A DNA stretch of 8,068 nt from Candidatus Heimdallarchaeota archaeon. GTDB lineage: Archaea; Asgardarchaeota; Heimdallarchaeia; Heimdallarchaeales; Heimdallarchaeaceae. Both the position numbers and the translations under genes were made by a program. This document shows, piece after piece, positions 1-5,137 of this stretch. Position 1 is the first letter of the stretch. Every line of letters starts with the position of its first letter. The stretch covers positions 1 through 8,068 of the forward strand of contig JAEOTG010000160.1 in the NCBI GenBank assembly GCA_016839985.1. The letters run 5' to 3'. The notes beneath the pieces are model-generated. The model saw nothing but the letters and a program-made list of their open reading frames with translations. It did no database searches and was not told the DNA's origin.

Positions 1-733
1 AGATAGTTGTTTCAATAGCATGAGGAACAGGTGAATATTTCCATTTTGCATAAGATAAATTTGGGTTGTCAGATGTAGAAGTCATGGATAAATATAGGAA
101 ATAATTAAAGAAAGGCCATTGGATAAACTCACTATTAAAGTCAATTAATGGATAAAAATTCATTACAATGTTTTTACCATCATTTTGAGAAGTGATGAGA
201 GGTAAACCAGGATTCACACTATCAGAGCTTGTTTCGATTAAAGTCACTCCAGTTAAATCTAAATCAGTATAATTTGCTAGAGTTGGAACTGAATTCCATT
301 GAATTTCTTCTATTATTGAATGATTACTTCCATTCTCTGTTATTACAGGTAAAGAATAATCTTCGTAAATGTTTGCAGTAGAAGACAAACTGAAACCTAG
401 ATTTACTAGAAGACTTGAATTATCTGCTAGATTTTCTCCTATGAAGATTACTAAACCTTCATCATAAGTATTTAATAATAAAATTTCATTCCATGTAGGA
501 TTATAATCTAAGAGTACTAGACAGTCTACTTCAGTAAGATCTGTACCAACATAACTCTGGTTAGTAATTGAAAATAATGGATCGAGAGTTATCCTTTCTA
601 GAAAAGCGTTTTCAATTTCTGAACCTACAAGAAGAACATTTATTGTTTCCTCTGCATTAACTTGGTTGTAAAAGATGCATGTGAATACTACTAAAGATAT
701 CAAGAAAATAACTATACTGACTTTCTTTTTCAT
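1..733 (-). CDS. Exported/membrane-anchored protein of unknown function, partial (C-terminus beyond left edge)
   Basis: The reading frame is open from an ATG at 733 to the left edge, giving 244 visible codons and no stop, so the C-terminus is missing. The N-terminus MKKKVSIVIF starts a typical signal peptide: lysines at 2-4, a hydrophobic core at about 5-22, and a plausible cleavage after NA (residue 27) before EE. The next stretch (about 31-110) alternates short hydrophobic strands (INVLLVG, DCLVLLDY, GLVIFIGE) with loops. This looks like an alpha/beta Rossmann-like or class I glutamine-amidotransferase-like (ThuA/DUF4350-type) fold, but I see no catalytic Cys-His-Glu set, so this is inference only. 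Six N-glycosylation sequons are present (N58, N105, N134, N137, N154, N225), fitting a protein outside the cytoplasm. The visible part ends near a WKYSPVPH segment; a membrane anchor may follow outside the window. An AGGTG Shine-Dalgarno-like sequence lies about 8 nt before the ATG. No specific function can be assigned. Confidence 0.8.
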   Translation of the reverse strand, partial: MKKKVSIVIFLISLVVFTCIFYNQVNAEETINVLLVGSEIENAFLERITLDPLFSITNQSYVGTDLTEVDCLVLLDYNPTWNEILLLNTYDEGLVIFIGENLADNSSLLVNLGFSLSSTANIYEDYSLPVITENGSNHSIIEEIQWNSVPTLANYTDLDLTGVTLIETSSDSVNPGLPLITSQNDGKNIVMNFYPLIDFNSEFIQWPFFNYFLYLSMTSTSDNPNLSYAKWKYSPVPHAIETTI

Positions 734-762
734 ATATAACACCTAGAAGTAGAATTTAAGAG

Positions 763-768
763 AAAAAA
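763..768 (-). terminator. Possible U-tract terminator of the 137-residue gene
   Basis: A run of six T on the minus strand, followed by CTCTT, lies about 32 nt downstream of the stop codon at 800. Archaeal RNA polymerase can terminate on such T-tracts without a hairpin. It sits between the TATA box and the predicted start site of the next gene, so it may be incidental. Confidence 0.25.
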
Positions 769-771
769 CTG

Positions 772-780
772 ATATATAAT
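772..780 (-). promoter_or_regulatory. Putative TATA box for the exported protein gene
   Basis: Read on the minus strand this is ATTATATAT, centred about 43 nt upstream of the ATG at 733. With the usual archaeal spacing of about 26 nt, transcription would start near 750. That leaves a leader of roughly 17 nt containing the AGGTG ribosome-binding sequence. The short intergenic space behind the upstream gene also allows readthrough, so this is a predicted promoter only. Confidence 0.45.
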
Positions 781-799
781 GTTTATCTAGCTAAGAATT

Positions 800-1213
800 C
801 TAGTTAAAACTGTAGTAATCTACGACATAACCTTCTGAACCCAAGTAGTCACGATAATTAGTAAGAGATGCTTTTCGTAGGAAATCTATTGTGTCTACTG
901 TAAGTTCTTCTATCAATGCATCTTGGAGTCTCTCAATGAAGAATTCGAAAATCTTATCGAATTCTCTGATTCTGTCGTTTACATGCATGAAATTAAAATC
1001 GTTAAGGAAAAGCTTTTTCTCCATTTCCCAGTCTCTAGTTGCACAAATTAGGAAAACTCTTATTGTTTCTCTTTCGATGCTAGGTATAGAGGATGTGACA
1101 CAATTAGTAAAAATATCCATTATTTCAGTTTGAACTTTGTTTAAAATTCTCTTCCTTACACTAATCTTGATCGCATTCACTTTTCCTTGTTCAAGCTGAA
1201 ATTGAACGCTCAT
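800..1213 (-). CDS. Hypothetical 137-residue protein
   Basis: I do not recognise this protein. It begins MSVQFQLEQG and ends VVDYYSFN. The N-terminal third is basic (KISVRKRILNK). The centre (about 35-105) is rich in charged residues and regularly spaced hydrophobics (IRVFLICATRDWEME, FDKIFEFFIERLQDALIEEL), suggesting several amphipathic helices. There is no signal peptide or transmembrane segment. Two cysteines (in TNCV and LICAT) form no obvious metal site. The ATG at 1213 is chosen because a TATA-like element lies about 34 nt upstream; there is no clear Shine-Dalgarno sequence, so translation may start on a very short leader. It lies 66 bp upstream of the exported-protein gene on the same strand, so the two could be co-transcribed. 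An overlapping 80-codon frame on the other strand is treated as a shadow. It is likely a soluble, mostly helical protein, possibly restricted to its lineage. Confidence 0.7.
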   Translation of the reverse strand: MSVQFQLEQGKVNAIKISVRKRILNKVQTEIMDIFTNCVTSSIPSIERETIRVFLICATRDWEMEKKLFLNDFNFMHVNDRIREFDKIFEFFIERLQDALIEELTVDTIDFLRKASLTNYRDYLGSEGYVVDYYSFN

Positions 1214-1242
1214 TAGTGTCGATTCACGATAATCTCATGCTT

Positions 1243-1251
1243 ATCTATAAA
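1243..1251 (-). promoter_or_regulatory. Putative TATA box for the 137-residue gene
   Basis: The minus strand reads TTTATAGAT, centred about 34 nt before the ATG at 1213. This predicts a start site within about 10 nt of the start codon. It lies in the 158-bp divergent intergenic region shared with the plus-strand unit that begins at 1372. Confidence 0.45.
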
Positions 1252-1340
1252 CTTTTTTGAGAGATAATGCAAAAACAAATAAAATTTACATCTATCTTTT
1301 CAAAATACATTTTTCTTTGTTAAAAAATTACATTGCCAAA

Positions 1341-1350
1341 AAATTATAAG
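1341..1350 (+). promoter_or_regulatory. TATA box of the PK-C-like/polyprenol kinase unit, probably leaderless
   Basis: The element AAATTATAAG is preceded by a purine-rich stretch (CCAAA) that could serve as the TFB recognition element. Its centre is about 26 nt upstream of the A of the ATG at 1372. At normal archaeal spacing, transcription would begin at or next to the start codon. There is no Shine-Dalgarno sequence in front of that ATG, which agrees with a leaderless mRNA. Confidence 0.55.
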
Positions 1351-1371
1351 TTAAATGATTAATATTTACAT

Positions 1372-1926
1372 ATGGGAGTTCATTTTAATAATCCAGGAGA
1401 TCATACCGAAGAAGTCTTTTCAATAGTAAAAGAAAGACTCAAAGTTGGTGATATTAATCAAATTGTTGTTGCTACTACAACGGGAATAACAGCTCTAAAA
1501 GCAGCAGCTGATTTTACCCAAATAAAAGTAGTAGCTGTTACTCATCAAGCAGGTTTTAAAGTTCCAGGTGAGTTAGAAGTTCCAGAAGAGCTACTTCAAG
1601 AGATAAAGGAAAAAGGAGTGCAAATAGTCACAGCAACTCATGCACTAGCAGGGATAAGTAGAGCTATCAGGAAAAAACACGGAACATGGATGGTAACCGA
1701 ATTAATAGCAGAAACTTTTCGAATGTTAGGGCAAGGAACAAAAGTTTGTGCTGAGATTGTTGTAATGGCAGCAGATGCTGGCGCTATATCCATGGATAGT
1801 GATGTTATTGCCATAGCAGGTTCAGGAAGAAATGCAGATACTGCATGGGTAATAAAACCTGCTCATACTCACGGTTTCTTCGATATGAAACTAAAAGAAC
1901 TATTATGTAAACCCAAAGATTTGTAA
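1372..1926 (+). CDS. Stand-alone pyruvate kinase C-terminal (alpha/beta) domain-like protein
   Basis: This 184-residue soluble protein belongs to the archaeal/bacterial family that resembles the isolated C-terminal allosteric domain of pyruvate kinase (PF02887-like). From memory, members of known structure include A. fulgidus AF0103 and an M. thermautotrophicus homologue. It has no catalytic barrel and so cannot be a pyruvate kinase. Family signatures run through its length: NNPGDHTEEVF (6-16), IVVATTTGITALKAA (31-45), VVAVTHQAGF (53-62), IVTATHALAGISRAIR (85-100), MLGQGTKVCAEIVVMAADAG (118-137), VIAIAGSGRNADTAWVIKPA (145-164) and LKELLCKP at the end. The small G/S/T-rich loops suggest binding of a phosphorylated ligand, but no substrate is known to me. 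The length is normal and both ends match the family, supporting the ATG at 1372. The stop lies 11 bp before the polyprenol kinase gene, so the two are probably one transcript. Confidence 0.88.
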   Translation: MGVHFNNPGDHTEEVFSIVKERLKVGDINQIVVATTTGITALKAAADFTQIKVVAVTHQAGFKVPGELEVPEELLQEIKEKGVQIVTATHALAGISRAIRKKHGTWMVTELIAETFRMLGQGTKVCAEIVVMAADAGAISMDSDVIAIAGSGRNADTAWVIKPAHTHGFFDMKLKELLCKPKDL

Positions 1927-1937
1927 AAAGTGATGGA

Positions 1938-2642
1938 ATGGAATTTGACACAACACAAGTGGATTGGGTCTTTGTTACAATTGCAGTTGCCATTTCAATT
2001 ATAGTTATATCAATAATTTTCATCCTAAAAAAGCTAAAATTCAAAAAATGGCAAATAAGAAAATTAGGGCACATGTCTCTACATTTTTATGTTGCTTTTA
2101 TTCCATACTTCTTTACAAATATTTTTGATGTGATAATTGTGGTACTTCTGGTTGTAGGAATACTTAGCTTATTGTCTTTTATACCACCTATTAGGTACCT
2201 ACAGAGACTTTATGACGATTGTACTCGTGAAGGAGAAAAAAAATGGCTTCTAATTGTAAATTCTTTTTCTACTGGTTTTGTTGTTTTAATAATATTCTTG
2301 GTTTTTCATGATAAATTATATATTTTCACATCAGCAGTATTGTCTGTTAGTTTAGGAGATGGAATGGGGGAGATGATTGGAAGACCTTATGGTCGAATAA
2401 AATACAAAATCTTCGAAGAAAGAAGTTTAGAGGGATCCCTTTGTGTACTTATTGGAATTTTTGTGAGTTTAATTATAGCTTTTGGTTTTCATTCAATGCT
2501 AAGTGTAACAGGTTTTTGGTGGAAAGCAGTGGTTGTAAGTATAATTGGAACAATAGTTGAAGCTTGTAATTACAAATTTATTGATAATACCACGCTTCCT
2601 TTCTCAATAGCTCTAGCTTTATTCCTTTTATTTGAATTGTAA
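1938..2642 (+). CDS. Polyprenol (dolichol/phytol-type) kinase-like integral membrane protein
   Basis: This 234-residue protein has about six or seven hydrophobic segments (around 9-30, 47-62, 63-81, 103-122, 127-139, 166-189, 195-207 and 220-233). It resembles the SEC59/dolichol kinase and phytol kinase (VTE5) superfamily, whose members use CTP or another NTP to phosphorylate long-chain prenyl alcohols; the superfamily also overlaps with CDP-diglyceride synthetase-like proteins. Diagnostic motifs are RKLGHM (41-46), SLGDGMGEMIGRPYG (138-152), ERSLEGSL (161-168) matching the K-S-x-E-G-S motif, and VEAC followed by IDNTTLPF (207-222) matching the E-A...D-N-x-x-x-P motif. The key acidic residues of these motifs are present, so an active enzyme is expected. 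The substrate could be geranylgeraniol, a dolichol-like carrier or another prenol; the sequence does not decide. The ATG at 1938 is the only reasonable start in frame near the upstream stop. A GTGAT sequence lies just before it, too close to be an ideal ribosome-binding site, and translational coupling is likely. Confidence 0.8.
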   Translation: MEFDTTQVDWVFVTIAVAISIIVISIIFILKKLKFKKWQIRKLGHMSLHFYVAFIPYFFTNIFDVIIVVLLVVGILSLLSFIPPIRYLQRLYDDCTREGEKKWLLIVNSFSTGFVVLIIFLVFHDKLYIFTSAVLSVSLGDGMGEMIGRPYGRIKYKIFEERSLEGSLCVLIGIFVSLIIAFGFHSMLSVTGFWWKAVVVSIIGTIVEACNYKFIDNTTLPFSIALALFLLFEL

Positions 2643-2677
2643 ATCAAGTGAATATTGATTAAAAAAAGAGAGAAAAA
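2642..2677 (-). terminator. T-rich tract with small inverted repeat between convergent genes
   Basis: On the minus strand, just after the stop of the reductase gene, there is T5, then CTCTC, then T7. This is a good archaeal U-tract terminator for that gene. It is followed by a 6-bp inverted repeat (AATCAA at 2642-2647 and TTGATT at 2655-2660, with a 7-nt loop) that overlaps the end of the polyprenol kinase gene. On the plus strand the repeat is followed by A residues rather than T, so it does not look like a terminator for the kinase. Confidence 0.45.
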
Positions 2678-2689
2678 TGAGGAGATAGA

Positions 2690-3673
2690 TTAACAGAAGT
2701 CTGTTGGCCATTCTCCTTCTTTATACCAGTAAGGTTTTCTAATCATACCAAAAGCATTATGAGCAGCAATAGCTCCTTGAGCAACTGCAATAACTATCAA
2801 TTGATATTGGGTTGCGATATCACCGATTGCGAATACACCTTCAACGTTTGTTCTCATTTCTTTATCAACTTTGATGTATTTTCCTTCAGTTGTTATTCCA
2901 AGATCTTCAAAGATATCAAGATTTGTAGACATTCCTACTGCTAAGATACATTTATCCACTTCAATTTCTCTTTTCATGTGAGTATTTACATCTTCAAGAA
3001 CTGCTCTTTCTAGAGCATCATCTCCTTCAAGACCAGCGATTATATGATTATATACTATTTCTGCAATATCGTTTTTAACAATTAGATCTACTTTAGTTTG
3101 AGCACCTCTGAAACTATCTCTTCGATGTACTAAGTAGATTTCTTTTGCTACTCCAGATAGTTCATGAACTGAATCAATTGCAGTGTCACCACCACCAACA
3201 ACAAGGACATTACAACCTTTGAATCTATCAGGATCTGTAACGAAATTATAAACTCCTCTATCTTTTATCTTGAATTTTCTTTCTCCAGGTATTCCTAATT
3301 CAGCTGGTTGAGAACCAGTTGCAATTATAATAGTTCTAAAGCTATATCTTCCTTCATTAGTAACAATTGTAATAACGTCATCTTTCTTTTCTACATTAAT
3401 GACTCTTTCTGCTAAGACTTCTGCTTGTACTTCTCTTGCTTGAATCACGAATTCATCTATCAATCTTTTTCCTAAAATACTTGGAGCCCCTGGGTAATTT
3501 TCAACTATTTTTCTAGCATATAAAGTTGTAACAATCCCTCCAAGACGACCACCTTCAAAAACTGTCACTTTGAGACCTTTATAACTAGCAATAATAGCAG
3601 CACCTAGACCCCCTACTCCTCCTCCTATTATACCCAAGTCACCATAGAATTTTTTATCGTTTCCAGTTGACAT
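2690..3673 (-). CDS. Thioredoxin reductase-like flavoprotein without CxxC (ferredoxin-NADP reductase type)
   Basis: This 327-residue FAD/NAD(P)H oxidoreductase has the thioredoxin reductase two-domain fold. The FAD-binding motif GGGVGG is at 17-22, IIATG at 116-120 and the second FAD motif GVFAIGDIA at 279-287. The pyridine-nucleotide domain spans about 130-255, with VLVVGGGDTAID (156-167) and HRRDSFR (183-189); the arginines suggest a preference for NADPH. The CATC active site of true thioredoxin reductases is absent: the aligned stretch reads GVYNFVTDPDRF (140-151), close to the YFV-x-D form of TrxR-type ferredoxin-NADP reductases such as B. subtilis YumC. LGG...LYARK (44-55) also matches the LYPEK region of that group, with Y52 in the place of the flavin-stacking tyrosine. 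Only three cysteines exist (C154, C242 and the terminal C327). The aromatic/His C-terminal lid of YumC is not evident. It probably moves electrons between NADPH and ferredoxin or another acceptor. The start is supported by the close-following FAD motif. Confidence 0.85.
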   Translation of the reverse strand: MSTGNDKKFYGDLGIIGGGVGGLGAAIIASYKGLKVTVFEGGRLGGIVTTLYARKIVENYPGAPSILGKRLIDEFVIQAREVQAEVLAERVINVEKKDDVITIVTNEGRYSFRTIIIATGSQPAELGIPGERKFKIKDRGVYNFVTDPDRFKGCNVLVVGGGDTAIDSVHELSGVAKEIYLVHRRDSFRGAQTKVDLIVKNDIAEIVYNHIIAGLEGDDALERAVLEDVNTHMKREIEVDKCILAVGMSTNLDIFEDLGITTEGKYIKVDKEMRTNVEGVFAIGDIATQYQLIVIAVAQGAIAAHNAFGMIRKPYWYKEGEWPTDFC

Positions 3674-3698
3674 GTTAATCTGAAACGGAAAGAAGAAT

Positions 3699-3712
3699 AC
3701 TTACTAATAATC
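3699..3712 (-). promoter_or_regulatory. Weak TATA-like element before the reductase gene
   Basis: The minus strand reads GATTATTAGTAAGT, centred about 33 nt before the ATG at 3673 and preceded by an A-rich stretch that could be a TFB recognition element. It departs from the TATA consensus. The 63-bp gap to the upstream gene still makes a separate promoter plausible. Confidence 0.3.
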
Positions 3713-3736
3713 TTTTTGAATTGAGCATATGTTATT

Positions 3737-5089
3737 TTAATCGCTAGAGAGGTTTTTAATGAGATAATCTTTTATAATAATAAGAGCTCTACAGTCGTCC
3801 GAATTATAAGATATTGCTTTTTGAAGCGCTTTTTTATTTCTTTCAATATACCATTTATCAAAAAGAACGATGCTTGTAGCTCCATCTGATAAAGGATCAT
3901 GCCACTGAAAACCTAACCAGTTCGCAACTTCTTTTAATGTGTAAGAATATAAGGGCAAGATTATATTCTCCTTAAATATTGGAAATAAATCAAATGAGTT
4001 CTTTGTAACGTTTGATAAATCATTTGATGAAAGGTTATATTTCTCTGTAAGTTGTTTGAAATATTGTGGTTCTGCAGAGGACCAATGATAAATAATAAAT
4101 TTATCTTTAAATTCAGAAAGAAATTCGTAGAAAGAAATAATCATTTTTTCTTCTTCTTTTGGTGAATTTGCTAAGAATGATCTATATTCAGCTTTATCTT
4201 CGTCCCTAATGAAACACCCTATTATCCATATGAAATTGTGATGGGAGGAACCTTCAATGTCCACAAAAAGTTCAATTTTGCTTTTTGGAAAACTTACTTT
4301 ATTTCTTATAATATCTTTCTTCTCAATAATTGCTGTTGCTTGAAGTTTGAAATATGTTAGCTCTCTCTTACTTGCAACATCACTGGAGATTTTTGTTATG
4401 TCTGCTTCTGCAAGATCTTTAACATTTGTGATACTAATTGATCTTAGTTCTTTCTTTATCCTTTTTCCTATGCCACTAATCAGAGTAAGATCAGATGTTT
4501 CTTTTGCAAGATTTCTACAATATATTCTCCATTCACAAACTCTACAACCTCTTGTATAATCTGGAGAGATGTCAATATTGTCTTCTAGTATTTTTTTGAT
4601 TCTTGGTAAATCACTGAGTAATATATCTATTTCATCAGAAATAACAAATTTTTCTCTTTCTTTTTCTCTCTGCAAAATAAAGTAATTCAAATCAATATCT
4701 TGAAATTTCGAGCAAATATATGCTGAAAAAACTCCTTCCATTACTAGAGGTTTTCTTAATGGTATATTCCCTCTAGTAAAAATTGGTTCATACGCATAGG
4801 GACCAAAAACACTATTTTCTTTAATTTTTTTTAGTTTATCAATTTTTGTTGATAATTTATTGAAAGACATCCATTTCTGGTTAATAATATCATTGCCTTT
4901 TTTGATTAAATTTGAAGTTTTTTTTACTTCAGATTTAACAAACTCTGGAGACAAAAAGGGAACAGAAGTTTTGTGTCTTTTTTTGATGATTGGGTGAATT
5001 TCTTTTTCTTCTTGAGGTCCATGCTTATTTAGATAAAGTAGCATCGGGCATTTATAGAACATCCGAATGTCGTAGTGACTAATGTACAT
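3737..5089 (-). CDS. TM0106-family RecB-like nuclease/RNase H-like protein
   Basis: This 450-residue protein has the layout of the TM0106 family. An N-terminal RecB/Cas4-like region starts with YISHYDIRMFYKCP, and its cysteine set C14...C182-x2-C185-x5-C191 should hold a 4Fe-4S cluster. A helix-hairpin-helix-like segment follows at about 199-235 (LISGIGKRIKKEL). The C-terminal DEDD-type RNase H-like domain (PF13482-like, about 270-445) shows FVDIEG (275-280, D277/E279), IIYHWSSAE (332-340), DLFP then LYSYTLKEVANWLGF (380-394), SDGATSIVLFDKW (401-413) and YNSDDCRAL (428-436). It is probably a DNA- or RNA-processing exonuclease; the substrate is unknown. The N-terminal nuclease motif looks damaged: where homologues, as I remember them, read YEPVDIK, this one reads YEPIFTR (100-106), losing the acidic residue and the lysine, although a candidate aspartate (D84) remains. 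The start matches the family N-terminus. It is separated from gatD by 48 bp holding a TATA box, so it probably has its own promoter. Confidence 0.85.
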   Translation of the reverse strand: MYISHYDIRMFYKCPMLLYLNKHGPQEEKEIHPIIKKRHKTSVPFLSPEFVKSEVKKTSNLIKKGNDIINQKWMSFNKLSTKIDKLKKIKENSVFGPYAYEPIFTRGNIPLRKPLVMEGVFSAYICSKFQDIDLNYFILQREKEREKFVISDEIDILLSDLPRIKKILEDNIDISPDYTRGCRVCEWRIYCRNLAKETSDLTLISGIGKRIKKELRSISITNVKDLAEADITKISSDVASKRELTYFKLQATAIIEKKDIIRNKVSFPKSKIELFVDIEGSSHHNFIWIIGCFIRDEDKAEYRSFLANSPKEEEKMIISFYEFLSEFKDKFIIYHWSSAEPQYFKQLTEKYNLSSNDLSNVTKNSFDLFPIFKENIILPLYSYTLKEVANWLGFQWHDPLSDGATSIVLFDKWYIERNKKALQKAISYNSDDCRALIIIKDYLIKNLSSD

Positions 5090-5117
5090 AGTTTTTCATC
5101 TTTTTTGCGTGAATGAA

Positions 5118-5125
5118 TTATATAA
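5118..5125 (-). promoter_or_regulatory. TATA box for the TM0106-family gene
   Basis: A perfect TTATATAA, identical on both strands, is centred about 32 nt upstream of the ATG at 5089. It predicts transcription starting within about 6 nt of the start codon. It lies in the 48-bp gap behind gatD. This argues that the nuclease-like gene is transcribed independently of gatED, though readthrough is possible because no strong T-tract follows gatD. Confidence 0.5.
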
Positions 5126-5137
5126 TAATCAATAAGA

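Noticed and set aside
891..1133. An 80-codon open frame on the plus strand
   Set aside because: It lies wholly antisense to the 137-residue gene, has a serine/leucine-rich low-complexity translation and lacks a promoter or ribosome-binding site.
1805..2074. An 89-codon open frame on the minus strand
   Set aside because: It is antisense to the end of the PK-C-like gene and the start of the polyprenol kinase gene, both of which carry clear family motifs.
2759..2944. A 61-codon open frame on the plus strand
   Set aside because: It is antisense to the conserved FAD-binding C-terminal part of the reductase gene.
2690..3673. An authentic thioredoxin reductase (TrxB)
   Set aside because: The redox-active CxxC is missing and no other cysteine pair could replace it.
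4347..4559. A 70-codon open frame on the plus strand
   Set aside because: It is antisense to the helix-hairpin-helix and cysteine region of the TM0106-family gene.
3737..5089. A Cas4 protein and therefore a CRISPR locus
   Set aside because: The cysteine pattern is Cas4-like, but the additional helix-hairpin-helix and RNase H-like domains identify the TM0106 family. There are no cas genes or repeat arrays in the window.
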